Part shown: positions 17,857 to 26,251 of the stretch, piece after piece | Numbering within the stretch: the stretch's first letter is position 1 | How the letters are laid out: every line of letters begins with the position of its first letter | Assembly: GCA_012103455.1 (NCBI GenBank) | Contig: WLWT01000001.1 | Coordinates: 2,528,001-2,592,000 of the forward strand | Length of the DNA stretch: 64,000 nucleotides | Direction of reading: 5' to 3' | DNA from: Gammaproteobacteria bacterium | Lineage (GTDB): Bacteria; Pseudomonadota; Gammaproteobacteria; HK1 | Program-made: the position numbers and the translations under genes | Notes under the pieces: model-generated | Seen by the model: only the letters and a program-made list of their open reading frames with translations | Told to the model about the DNA's origin: nothing | The model's database searches: none

Positions 17857-18108
17857 ATGAGACAGGTATTAGCTGATTGTTCTGCAAGTATTTCAGAACT
17901 AAAGAAAAATCCTATTGCCCTCTTGAATGATTCGGAAGGTTCGCCTATTGCAATATTAAACCATAACAAGCCAGCAGCTTATCTAATTCCAGCTGAGACT
18001 TATGAGTGGATGGTGGAATTGATTGATGATTATCAGCTTGCAAAATTGGTAGAAGAAAAGCTTAAGGATAGAGATCGAGCAGTGGAAGTAAATCTTGATG
18101 ACTTATAA
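17857..18108 (+). CDS. Phd/YefM-family antitoxin
   Basis: 83 residues. The N-terminal VLADCSASISELKKNPIALL and the following SPIAILNHNKPAAYLIPAET are the DNA-binding fold of Phd/YefM antitoxins; the C-terminal tail with EEKLKDRDRAVEVNLDDL is the toxin-binding part. It overlaps the toxin start by 11 bases. It is AT-rich compared with the chromosome, so acquired. The antitoxin appears intact although its toxin gene is frameshifted. Confidence 0.85.
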   Translation: MRQVLADCSASISELKKNPIALLNDSEGSPIAILNHNKPAAYLIPAETYEWMVELIDDYQLAKLVEEKLKDRDRAVEVNLDDL

Positions 18109-18387
18109 GCTTAAATTTCTTCTAGTCGCACTCAAAGAATGGAAAAATTAGCCCATCCTATTCAATCTCAATTCAAGAAAAAATTAGAAGAGAGGTTGAT
18201 AAATCCTCATATTCCTTCCGCCAAGCTGACAGGCTATGAGAGAGTCTACAAAATCAAACTCAGAACAGCAGGTTATCGATTAGCTTATGAAGTAATTGAT
18301 GATGAGCTTGTCGTTTACATATTAGCCGTTGGGAAAAGAGAAAAAGATTCTGTCTACAGAACTTTGAATAAACGAGTTAACTATTGA
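18098..18387 (+). pseudogene. relE: RelE-family toxin with one-base frameshift
   Basis: ATG 18098 begins MTYKLKFLLVALKEWK and then hits a stop. The frame from 18139 continues with EKLAHPIQSQFKKKLEERL, KLTGYERVYKIKLRTAGYRL and YILAVGKREKDSVY, the complete rest of a RelE toxin. The break is at GAATGGAAAAATTAG: five A residues where six would read E-W-K-K-L. A single A deletion in a homopolymer explains it. Either the toxin is dead, or slippage on the A run restores some product, or this is a sequencing error. Confidence 0.8.
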
Positions 18388-18394
18388 GCACGCA

Positions 18395-18720
18395 CATAAT
18401 CGGGTAACCGGAGGTCTCTGACCTCCAGCCCCCGCAACACCCTGCAGGCGGCTCCGCACAGGGCGTTTCATCCACCGTGATGACCGGCAATCCAGCCGTC
18501 CCGAAGTGAGAACAGCCCTTGTTGTTTCAGGTACGTCAATCCCAGTGCAGCCTCTATCCCGTGGCACTTGGCACTCTGCCACCCGCCTTTGCCGAAACGA
18601 TCGGCGTAGCGGGCAAAACGGTGCCCACGTGGTTCCTGTTCCCTATCCAGGGAAGCGAACATGACGTTGGACAGCCACGGTGACAACGGGCCCCCTGTGG
18701 CACCCCTTCATGGCTGGGCC
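18395..18720 (-). pseudogene. Group II intron RT fragment (C-terminal)
   Basis: The minus strand reads GGPLSPWLSNVMFASLDREQ, then GHRFARYADRF, then a jump to GGWQSAKCHGIEAALGLTYL and QGLFSLRDGW. These are the RT catalytic region (with YADR instead of YADD) and the C-terminal end of a group II intron maturase, with sequence missing between. No intron RNA ends were recognised. It directly follows the RelE cassette where an attC would be expected, so it has probably destroyed that site. Confidence 0.6.
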
Positions 18721-19239
18721 ATAGGATGATTCCATTCCTAATGCCTGCCCGAAGAGAGCGCCCTATCAGGCGCTTCGAAGGCTCGGCGCTGAAGGCATAC
18801 ACTTCGCCCGCGCCCAGTGCGCGACGCTTGGGCTGAAGCGGTTGAAGATCGCAGCGCGGGTCAAGAGCACGGCCCGGCGGATAAGGCTGTCGTTCTCGCC
18901 GGCCTATCCTTATGCCCAGACCTTTACCCAAGTGCTGGCGAACGTACAGAAAGCGCTGTTGTGGAATCCGTGCGGATAGCACTCAACGCCACCCCCTCAC
19001 GCGCAAACCCGTGATCGGCGCCGCGCCGAGGTCGGCGCACGTTCGGGCCTCACCACCAACGCTTGCTTGACCCCCCAAAGTACAAAATATCGCTCTTCAC
19101 ATCGCCTGGACTCGCACCGTTCGCGCCAATCGGCGTCGCTCCCTCCACGACATCGACGCGATCAGCGTGATTCACAAGATCTGCGGCTCGCAATCGGGAA
19201 TCGGTGACGGATGCGGGTTAGTGCCAACAGCACCATCGG
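18721..19239. other. No recognisable gene; degenerate DNA
   Basis: Open frames exist on both strands but none resembles a known protein. The position between two oppositely oriented RT relics suggests this is decayed intron or transposon DNA. Confidence 0.4.
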
Positions 19240-19328
19240 ATGGCTGCGGACATCGACCGGTCAAAATTCTTTGACCGGGTTAACCACGACCAACGGATGA
19301 CGTGGCTTGGCAGGCGATCAGGGACAAA
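19240..19328 (+). pseudogene. Second RT fragment, opposite strand
   Basis: The plus strand from ATG 19240 reads MAADIDRSKFFDRVNHDQRM, the conserved first aspartate block of group II intron reverse transcriptases. It stops being recognisable after about 30 residues, where the IS1380 element begins. It is in opposite orientation to the 18395-18720 fragment, so either an inversion or two introns were involved. Confidence 0.6.
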
Positions 19329-20165
19329 GGCTTGTTACACCTGCATCAGCACGTAGGCGAACGAGGAGAAGTACAACCGCAACGGGTTCGCCCGCATCGT
19401 GTGTGCGCTGGTGCGGTCGGCAAAGAGGTCGAGTGGCTGCTCCTTGATGCGATTGTCCCTCTCGCCGCGCGCGCAGTATAGCTTCTCATACAATCGCTTG
19501 GCCGAGGCCTGGCGCGGCGAGAGGTGGGTCACCACGAACCGCGGATTCTCCCCCTCCGACAGAGACTCCGCCTTGCCCACCACCCGGTGGCTCCACGATT
19601 GGCCAGTGCGGTAGGTGAAGTCGCGCAATCGCCGGGCCGGCTTGCCGGTGCGACGATGAACGCTGCGGCCGAGGCATCCTGATTCGATTCGCGCAACCGC
19701 GCACACAACAGATGCTCGCCGCAGACGATGTACAGCGGCAGATAACAGTAGCAACGGTAGTCGCCGTGAAAGAATCGCCCTTCCTGGTGACCGTGCAACG
19801 GGTCGTCGCTCGCATCGAGGTCGAGCCAGACCTCGCGCGGCGCCCGCGAATGCGATTCCACAAAGAACTCGACCCACAACTCATCAAACCCTTCCGGGCG
19901 CGCGACGAGGCGCTTGTCGCGCTCGTGTGCCGCCGCCTCCGCTTCGCCGAGTTCCATGCGGTTCAACGGACTCGCACTGGTCCATGGATGCGCTTGTCGC
20001 TCTCGCGGAGCAGGACGCCACCGGCGTCGGAGCCGATGTGCCCACCATCGAATCGTCCGGTGACCAAGCGCCGTCCCAGGGCGTGAAACTCAAGCGGCTC
20101 ACCCGTACACTGTGTCTTCAAGGTTGTTTCCTCCTCGTGTGGCCTAACCCATTGATCCCACAACC
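19329..20165 (-). mobile_element. IS1380-family transposase relic
   Basis: On the minus strand: the N terminus near 20145 (TQCTGEPLEFHALGRRLVTG, then FDGGHIGSDAGGVLLRE), then WLDLDASDDPLHGHQEGRFF, HGDYRCYCYLPLYIVCGEHL, and toward 19340 ENPRFVVTHLSP, LYCARGERDNRIKEQ and LDLFADRTSAHTMRANPLRL. This is an IS1380-type transposase shortened by internal deletions and broken by frame changes. The DDPLHG and RIKEQ boxes are both visible. It is not functional. Confidence 0.8.
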
Positions 20166-20274
20166 GTTATGCCACCGGAAGCAGCCTTTTTCTACCCCCT
20201 TGGTGAGTTTTTCGGGTTAGCACACAGAGCGCTATCGCTAAGATTGCGTTAACACTATGTAAAGAGGCAAATCG

Positions 20275-20667
20275 ATGAAATACACGGTAGTAGCGCTTTT
20301 GACAACCATCTGTCTTCTTCCCGCCAACGTCTCCGCCTAGCAAGATCAAATAACCGAGCCGCTTCTAAAGGCACTGCAGGGGATTGGCGCTCTGAGCGAA
20401 CAGAACAAGAGGTTGGAAGAACGAATTAGGGTTCTTGAAGCGAGTCAAGGAGGTGTCGCAGTTGACGCCATGGAACGTAGGCTAACGGCACTTGAAGAGC
20501 TTCAAAAGTTGACTTCAGCTCGCAGACTGTCCTGTAGGGCGTTGCCGACCGAGGACCGACAGCCATTCCGTCAATGTGGTTCCGGCGAGTACAGCCTCAT
20601 GGAGTGGTGCTCCGGGAACTGCGACGACGACGCCCGCGTCACTATATGCTGTGGGGTTCCCAAGTGA
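20275..20667 (+). pseudogene. Exported coiled-coil cassette protein with stop at signal cleavage site
   Basis: ATG 20275 with AAGAGG upstream gives a good signal peptide (YTVVALLTTICLLPANVSA), then TAG at 20338-20340. The same frame runs on to 20667 with a coiled coil (LSEQNKRLEERIRVLEASQ, then MERRLTALEELQKL) and a cysteine-rich tail (CGSGEYSLMEWCSGNCDDD, ending CCGVPK). The stop sits where the mature protein would begin (A then stop then QDQ). Otherwise the gene looks intact, so the stop is recent or read through. The function is unknown. Confidence 0.6.
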
Positions 20668-20672
20668 GATTC

Positions 20673-20733
20673 GCATAACATCGCAATGCAGCCGACTGGC
20701 GAGGACGCCAGCGGCTAATTGCAAGCATTAGGC
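20673..20733 (+). other. attC site 11
   Basis: GCATAAC (20673-20679) and ATTAGGC (20727-20733, first G replaced by A) bound GCAGCCGACTGGCG and CGCCAGCGGCT. It closely resembles attC 5. (Number 10, expected after the relE cassette near 18390, has been lost.). Confidence 0.75.
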
Positions 20734-20740
20734 TTTTAAA

Positions 20741-21427
20741 ATGAAAAGAAAATCGGTACCTCAGAAAACAAAGATGCGACTTCAGCAGGAGATCGATTCA
20801 CGGTGTCCATTCTGTGACAGTGGCGATGTGGATCATTTTCAGTTCCATCATATTGATGAAAACCCAGAGAATAATGATTCTTCTAACCTGTTAATGTTAT
20901 GTCCAACATGCCATTCAAAGATCACCAAGGGTGATGTTGGTCGATCTGAAGTCGAAGCGATCAAGAAACGCCTTGTTAATGAAGATAGCTCCAGAGGAAC
21001 AAAAATGGGAAACGTGATTAATTTCAATGATAAGGTTGGAAATGCTGTTGTCGGAGACAACAATAAGGTAACAGTAAACGTCAAACAACAAACCAAGAAA
21101 AACAAGTATCCAACTGATAGTCTTGGCGCAAACAACGACAAAACCAATTATATAAGCTATCTAATCACGAGGTATCACGAGTACAAAGAACGGGAAGTCG
21201 GTAAGGAGAAGATGAACTACGCCATTTTTCAGTCAGTTTTGAAAAAGAGGTTCAAGATTGGAAAAACAAGAACCCTTTATAATATCCCGGAAGAGAAATT
21301 AGAAGAACTTGCATCTGAGATTCGAAAGCGCATTGATGGAACAGTGCTAGCTAATGTGAAACGTTCCAAAGACCAATTCAAGAACTACCTTAGCTACGAT
21401 GAATATCTTGCAGAAACAAAAGCCTAA
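20741..21427 (+). CDS. HNH endonuclease-type cassette protein
   Basis: 228 residues. Residues 22-66 carry a zinc-bound HNH module: CPFCDSGDVDHFQFHHIDEN, then NNDSSNLLMLCPTCHSK, with two CxxC pairs, the HH and the N of HNH nucleases. A middle beta-like stretch (GNVINFNDKVGNAVVGDNNK) is followed by a helical C-terminal half rich in lysine. It probably nicks or cleaves DNA. HNH proteins of this size are frequent mobile cargo and may act in defence, but no partner gene is present. The gene is AT-rich and looks intact. Its end overlaps attC 12. Confidence 0.75.
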   Translation: MKRKSVPQKTKMRLQQEIDSRCPFCDSGDVDHFQFHHIDENPENNDSSNLLMLCPTCHSKITKGDVGRSEVEAIKKRLVNEDSSRGTKMGNVINFNDKVGNAVVGDNNKVTVNVKQQTKKNKYPTDSLGANNDKTNYISYLITRYHEYKEREVGKEKMNYAIFQSVLKKRFKIGKTRTLYNIPEEKLEELASEIRKRIDGTVLANVKRSKDQFKNYLSYDEYLAETKA

Positions 21428-21469
21428 CACGGCGCTCCAGCGGACACCCAACACGGCGCGGCATTGGGC
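21422..21469 (+). other. attC site 12 (short)
   Basis: GCCTAAC (21422-21428) and ATTGGGC (21463-21469, first G replaced by A) bound a short imperfect stem. It joins the HNH cassette to copy 3 of the repeated cassette. Confidence 0.6.
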
Positions 21470-21575
21470 GTAAAAGCGTGTATTCAAGGGCAAACAGAAT
21501 TCCAATTCAGCCTGGATGCGGGCATACCAATAGTGTTGCGATTACGATGCTCAAGCGCAGAACAACAGCAATTTA

Positions 21576-22683
21576 CTAATTCGGAAAAAAATTACCCGAC
21601 ATTAATTCAGAATATATCTGACATGCTTTTCATAGAAAAACCGTTTAATTATTTGCGTATTCTGTTGCAGTGAGTGCAACACCGAACGAGCCAAGGCCAT
21701 CAGTTGCTCCTTTGTAGCCACCACTGTCCGCCCAATTCGTTGGCTTTTTACATGATGCCATACTAGCTCATCAGGATTGAGTTCCGGTGAATACGGCGGT
21801 AACAATACTAACGTGAGCTTACCTTGGCTAGTGCGGACAAATTCTTGCACTTTCTTGGCTCGATGAATGGGATGGCCATCAACAATCAAATAGACCGATC
21901 GCTTGGCGTTGTGCAACAAACGCCTTAGAAAGTCGATAAAAACGTCTGCGGTTACCCGTGATTCAGTTACCATGAAACGCAGGTGACCCTTCGGCGAAAC
22001 GGCTGACAGCATATTCACGCTAAAGCGCCGACCCGTTTTCGCTACAACTGGCGTATCACCCCGTACCCCCCAAGTGGTACCACGATGATAATCCGACCGG
22101 ATCGTCGATTCGTCGCCAAAATAGACCCGCGCTCGGCGCCTTTTCGCTTCTCGTTGTACTTCAGGCCAAGTTTCTTTTAACCATACCTTAACCTGATCAG
22201 GGTTTTGCTCGTATGCCTTAAACCCAGGGCGCTGCGCACTCATCCCCAAACGAGACAGGATATTGCCCACCGAGCGTTCGCTGACCTCGATGCCAAATTT
22301 ATCTTTCAGTCATATCTGAATCATCGAGCGTGTCCACAAGGCATCGTGAAAATCCAATTGCAACGGATTCGTTTTAACTAGTTCACGTAAGCGATCCGCA
22401 TATTCATCGGGACACTTTCTTGGGCGACCCGTGATCTTGCCGGTGGACAGCGCCTGTTCACCACCTTGCTCATATCTGGATAACCAATCGTCAATGCAAG
22501 AACGATGAAATCCGAGGGCTTTAATTACTTTTTCAGGGCTTTCACCCGATAATACTTGCGCAACCGCGTGCCTGCGGATGGCTTCTCGCGCGGAATGGGG
22601 CAGTGAGCGACCGTCTGTCTTTTTCATAGCATCACTATAACACATTTTATTAATTTGTGTCGGGTAATTTTTTTCCGAAGTAG
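21576..22683 (-). mobile_element. IS630-family insertion sequence
   Basis: The ends are 26-bp inverted repeats, CTAATTCGGAAAAAAATTAC on the left and the complement of CTACTTCGGAAAAAAATTAC on the right, one mismatch in view. It is flanked by TA at 21574-21575 and 22684-22685. The uninterrupted sequence is present in copies 1 and 2 (GCAATTTATGTGCCC), so the insertion with TA duplication is seen directly. Length 1108 bp. Confidence 0.95.
21602..22627 (-). pseudogene. IS630 transposase with one in-frame stop
   Basis: From ATG 22627: HTH domain (REAIRRHAVAQVLSGESPEK, then SCIDDWLSRYEQGG), an in-frame TGA at 22310-22312 (IQI stop LKDKFG), then the DDE domain: VYFGDESTIRSDYHRGTTWG, VYLIVDGHPIHRAKK and LVLLPPYSPELNPDELVWHH, the D-D-E triad being present. 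A single nonsense change inactivates it; the rest is intact, so decay is recent. Confidence 0.9.
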
Positions 22684-22986
22684 TATGTGCCCATGTAGAC
22701 ACGGTGGTTGATGGCCAAGAATGATTGCAAAGCTCAACGATATTCTCTCGCCCCGGCTGGCCCTCAACGGCTCTGGAACATCTGCGAGGCACGAGCATCG
22801 CGTATTGGTCCGAAGACTCGTAGTCGGGCATCAGTCACGGCAAAGTCAAGTACTTGTAGACAAGCCGATGTGGCAACAAGATAAGCATTCGATATCTGGG
22901 TTTCAGCGCTGTTGAGATGCAGCGGGTCGCGACGTTCGTTGGTGTAGTAAGCGCCCTCGCCCAATACACTGTTGGCACAAAGAACC

Positions 22987-23404
22987 GTGCATAAGTGCCA
23001 TCTCTGCGAGGAAGAGCGCGAACTTCGGAAGTCACACATTATTCCGGAGTTCGTCTACGCTCCACTCTACGATTCGAAGCACCGAATGCATGTTCTAGGA
23101 AGGTCCGTGTCTGTACCGGAGAAATTCCTGCAGAAAGGCGTAAGGGAACCCTTGCTCTGCGACGCCTGTGAACAACTCCTAAGCGCCTACGAGCGCTACG
23201 TGAGTCGCGTGTTTGCCGGACGCTCGAATGTCGAGGCAAAGCAAGATGGAGGCCTTATACATCTTCGAGGCATTGACTACACAAAGTTCAAGCTCTTTGC
23301 GCTGTCGATATTGTGGAGAGCGAGTGTTTCGTCACTCGACATGTTCAATCAAGTTGAACTGGGGCGCCACGGACCAATACTGGTGTCGATGATTCGGGAA
23401 GGAA
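22987..23404 (+). pseudogene. CxxC/SHIIPEF cassette protein, 3' truncated
   Basis: From GTG 22987 the protein reads HKCHLCEEERELRKSHIIPE, then REPLLCDACEQLLSAYERY, then KLFALSILWRASVSSL. Two CxxC pairs around a SHIIPEF core recall zinc-binding HNH-like proteins found repeatedly in bacterial genomes, usually ~300 residues. Here recognisable sequence stops near 23400 and the frame runs into unrelated DNA, ending at 23469. It marks the right limit of the integron. Confidence 0.6.
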
Positions 23405-23533
23405 ATGCAGGCAGTCAAATTGAAGTCCGAAGCACTGCAAGAGCTGCAGGAAGCTTTTGCCGCCCCTGATAGTGATTATCGTCGGGTCACGGTCGAAGAG
23501 GTGATAGCCCGTAACGCTCCCGGCTCTGAATAA
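23405..23533 (+). other. Possible chromosomal gene remnant
   Basis: A 42-codon frame (ATG 23405 to TAA 23533) reads VKLKSEALQELQEAFAAPDS and ends VEEVIARNAPGSE. It overlaps the truncated cassette gene in another frame. It may be the 3' end of a chromosomal gene into which the array was joined. The family is unknown and it may be chance. Confidence 0.25.
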
Positions 23534-23541
23534 ATCAAGCT

Positions 23542-24576
23542 TTAGGTCTCAGCTAACCAGGCGGCCATATCAAGCGCGTGATAGGTGATGATGAGATCGG
23601 CACCGGCGCGCTTCATCGCTAGCAGGTTTTCTGTCACGATAGTGCGCTCATCCAACCATCCATTCGCCGCTGCCGCTTTGACCATGGAGTATTCACCGCT
23701 GACGTTGTAGGCGGCCATGGGTAACTCGGGGTGGGCCTTATGTACCCGGCGGATGACGTCCAGGTAGGCGAGGGCCGGTTTGACCATGAGGAAGTCGGCG
23801 CCTTCCGCCACATCGATACGCGCCTCGCGCAAGGCTTCGCGCACGTTGGCCGGATCCATTTGGTGGGTGCGCCTATCGCCGGACTTGGGCGCGCCTTGCG
23901 CCGCCTCGCGGAAGGGGTCGTAATAACCGGAGGCGTATTTGACCGCGTACGACATGACGGGAATGTGCTCGAAGCCGTCGTCGTCCAAGGCTTCGCGGAT
24001 GGCGGCTACCATACCGTCGAGCATACCGCTAGGGGCGACGATGTCGGCGCCCGCCGTTGTGTGACTCACAGCGACCCGCCGCAGCACCTCCAAGGTTTCG
24101 TCATTGAGTACATAGCCTTGCGGTAAGCGCGGATTGTCGTGATTCAAAAGGCCGCAGTGTCCATGCTCGGTGTACTCGCACAAGCACACGTCGGTGATCA
24201 CCAACAAACCGGGTACGGCCCTTTTGATGGCGCGAATGGCTTGTTGGATGATGCCGTCATCGGCGTAGTTTTCTGCGCCTACCGGATCTTTGTTAAGCGG
24301 GATCCCGAACAGTAAGATGGAGCGAATGTCCAGTGCCGCCGCGCGCTCGGCTTGCGCTAGCGCCTGATCGACGGACAACTGATATATCCCGGGCATGGAG
24401 CTGATGGGGTTGCGGATGTTGGCTCCGTGTACCACGAATAGTGGATAGCACAAGTCCGCCGCCGTCAGCACGGTTTCGCGTACTGTGGCGCGCATAGCTT
24501 CGGTGTGGCGCAGCCTGCGAGTGCGCAACGGTCCGTGGCTAGGATTTACCCCGATCACTGTGGTGGATTTGTTCAT
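23542..24576 (-). CDS. hemB: Delta-aminolevulinic acid dehydratase (porphobilinogen synthase)
   Basis: 344 residues, full length. It condenses two 5-aminolevulinate molecules to porphobilinogen in haem biosynthesis. The two Schiff-base lysines are in [17 protein letters not shown] and [12 protein letters not shown]; metal-binding cysteines are in [14 protein letters not shown]. It starts 22 bases after the ABC ATPase stop on the same strand, so it could be co-transcribed with the importer, although no functional link is evident. Confidence 0.97.
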   Translation of the reverse strand: MNKSTTVIGVNPSHGPLRTRRLRHTEAMRATVRETVLTAADLCYPLFVVHGANIRNPISSMPGIYQLSVDQALAQAERAAALDIRSILLFGIPLNKDPVGAENYADDGIIQQAIRAIKRAVPGLLVITDVCLCEYTEHGHCGLLNHDNPRLPQGYVLNDETLEVLRRVAVSHTTAGADIVAPSGMLDGMVAAIREALDDDGFEHIPVMSYAVKYASGYYDPFREAAQGAPKSGDRRTHQMDPANVREALREARIDVAEGADFLMVKPALAYLDVIRRVHKAHPELPMAAYNVSGEYSMVKAAAANGWLDERTIVTENLLAMKRAGADLIITYHALDMAAWLAET

Positions 24577-24597
24577 CGTGGAGCGCCAAGTGTGATG

Positions 24598-26247
24598 TTA
24601 GGTTTTGGCCGCTTCGCCGATGTTGTCTACCCCGCGTTTTTCCAACAGTTGGTCAAGCCAGTCGGGATCCATCTCGGGGACTGATGATAAGAGCAGATCG
24701 GTGTAGGCGTGGTGCGGTGGTTGAAACATTTGGTCTTTGGGACCCGCCTCTACCACTTGCCTTTCTTTCATCACTACCACTTCATCGGCGATCGCTTTGA
24801 CCGTGGCCAGATCATGGGTGATGAACATATAGGCTAGATTCAGCTCGTCCTGCAGGCGATCGAGCAGCCGTAAGATACCTTCGGCCACCAACTGGTCCAA
24901 TGCACTGGTGACCTCGTCGCAGATGATGAACTCGGGCTCGGCGGCCAGCGCCCTGGCGATGCCTATGCGTTGTTTTTGGCCGCCGGATAGCTCCGATGGC
25001 AAGCGGTGATAGTACTGGGACGGCTCCAGTTCGATCTGGTCTAGCAGTTCATCGACCCGCTTTTTCAGATCGGCGCCGGTTAATCCTCTATAGAAATGAA
25101 CCGGCCGGCCGATGATCTCGCCGATACGTTTCTTCGGATTGAGCGCCGTATCGGCCATCTGGTAGATCATCTGTACCTGCCGTAGCTGCTCCACCGAGCG
25201 TTGTTTGAAGCTCGGTGGCAGCGGTTCGCCGTTGTAGAGGATGTGGCCGTTGATGGGCGGCAGCAGACCCGTGATGCAACGCGCCGTGGTCGATTTACCC
25301 GAGCCCGATTCGCCGACCACCGCTACCGTTCGGCCACGGTGGATGTCGAACGATACGTCGTCCAGGACTTTGATGACTTCGTAAGCCGCCGTGATATTGC
25401 TGACGCGGATGACCGGGCTCTCATCGGGCGGTGGTGGCGGTTTTTGTTCCCGCTGGAAGCTGCGCACGGCCCACAAGGACTTGGTGTAATCCTCTTTGGG
25501 CTCGGCCAACATGGTGCGGGTGTCGGCTTCTTCGACTTCGTCGCCTTTTAGCAACACTTTGATGCGATCGGCCATCTGCGCTACCACCGCTAGATCATGG
25601 GTGATGTAGATGGCGGCGGTGTTGAATTGTTCGACGATATCGCGGATCGCCGCCAGTACCTCGATCTGCGTGGTCACATCCAGCGCCGTGGTGGGCTCAT
25701 CGAAGATGATGAGATCGGGCCGGCAGCTCATGGCCATGGCGGTCATGGCCCGTTGCAGTTGCCCGCCGGATACTTGATGCGGATAGCGGAAGCCGATTTC
25801 GCCCGGGTTGGGCAGGCGTAGCCGGGTGTAGAGATCGATGGCATCCTCTTGGCTGGCGCGGCGGGATTGGATTTTGTGCTGCACCGGCGCCGCTGTGTGC
25901 TGATCGATCAGACGGTGAGCAGGATTGAACGAGGCCGCTGCCGACTGCGCCACATAGGCGATTCTGGCGCCCCGTAACATGCGCAGATCCTCCTCCGGTG
26001 AGGAGGTGAGTTCCATGCTGTCGAACTCGATGCTGCCATCGGCTATGCGGCAGCCGTCCCTAGTGAAGCCCATGGCGGCCAGCCCGATGGTGGATTTGCC
26101 GGCGCCGGATTCTCCTATCAGTCCCATGATCTCGCCGCGGTGAAGGTCCAGATCGACGCCGTGCACAATCCCGTTCCAGGTCTCATCCACACGCCCTTCG
26201 ATGCGCAGCCCACGGATTTTGAGCAGCAGTTTTTTGTCTTGGTTCAT
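24598..26247 (-). CDS. Fused two-domain ABC ATPase, dipeptide/oligopeptide type
   Basis: 549 residues with two complete ABC domains in one chain, like YejF or a DppD-DppF fusion. Domain 1 has GESGAGKST, VSGGQLQRAM and LIIFDEPTTALD; domain 2 has GESGSGKST, LSGGQKQRIG and FIICDEVTSALD. Each ends with the OppD-type C-terminal region. It powers the two permeases encoded immediately upstream; 4 bases separate it from the DppC-like gene, so they are one operon. The substrate cannot be told. Confidence 0.93.
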   Translation of the reverse strand: MNQDKKLLLKIRGLRIEGRVDETWNGIVHGVDLDLHRGEIMGLIGESGAGKSTIGLAAMGFTRDGCRIADGSIEFDSMELTSSPEEDLRMLRGARIAYVAQSAAASFNPAHRLIDQHTAAPVQHKIQSRRASQEDAIDLYTRLRLPNPGEIGFRYPHQVSGGQLQRAMTAMAMSCRPDLIIFDEPTTALDVTTQIEVLAAIRDIVEQFNTAAIYITHDLAVVAQMADRIKVLLKGDEVEEADTRTMLAEPKEDYTKSLWAVRSFQREQKPPPPPDESPVIRVSNITAAYEVIKVLDDVSFDIHRGRTVAVVGESGSGKSTTARCITGLLPPINGHILYNGEPLPPSFKQRSVEQLRQVQMIYQMADTALNPKKRIGEIIGRPVHFYRGLTGADLKKRVDELLDQIELEPSQYYHRLPSELSGGQKQRIGIARALAAEPEFIICDEVTSALDQLVAEGILRLLDRLQDELNLAYMFITHDLATVKAIADEVVVMKERQVVEAGPKDQMFQPPHHAYTDLLLSSVPEMDPDWLDQLLEKRGVDNIGEAAKT

Positions 26248-26251
26248 GGGT

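Larger units (their letters stand above)
21470..22973 (+). repeat. Repeated non-coding cassette, copy 3, split by IS630
   Basis: The left part (21470-21575) matches the first ~100 bases of copies 1 and 2. The right part (22684-22965) matches the remainder, from TATGTGCCCATGTAGACACG onward. The IS630 element lies between. It ends CGCCCTCGCCCAATACACTG followed by GTTGGCA, so its attC is reduced to a fused stub rather than a full hairpin. Confidence 0.8.
6830..23404 (+). other. Decayed chromosomal integron cassette arrays
   Basis: Cassettes are read left to right, each usually one or two plus-strand genes followed by a folded attC site bounded by RYYYAAC-like and GTTRRRY-like cores. Two arrays are visible. 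One starts at the left attI remnant (6829) and runs to about 13244. The other starts at the attI beside the broken integrase (15014) and runs to about 23400. Group II intron, IS110, IS1380 and IS630 insertions interrupt them. No intact integrase is present, so any mobility would need one acting in trans. Confidence 0.75.

Noticed and set aside
18395..19328. Retron or diversity-generating retroelement
   Set aside because: Both RT fragments match group II intron RTs; no template repeat, variable repeat or msr/msd structure was seen.
11336..22973. CRISPR array or DR-type repeats
   Set aside because: The repeats are long (~390 bp), three in number and bounded by attC cores; there are no short regular repeats with spacers and no cas genes.
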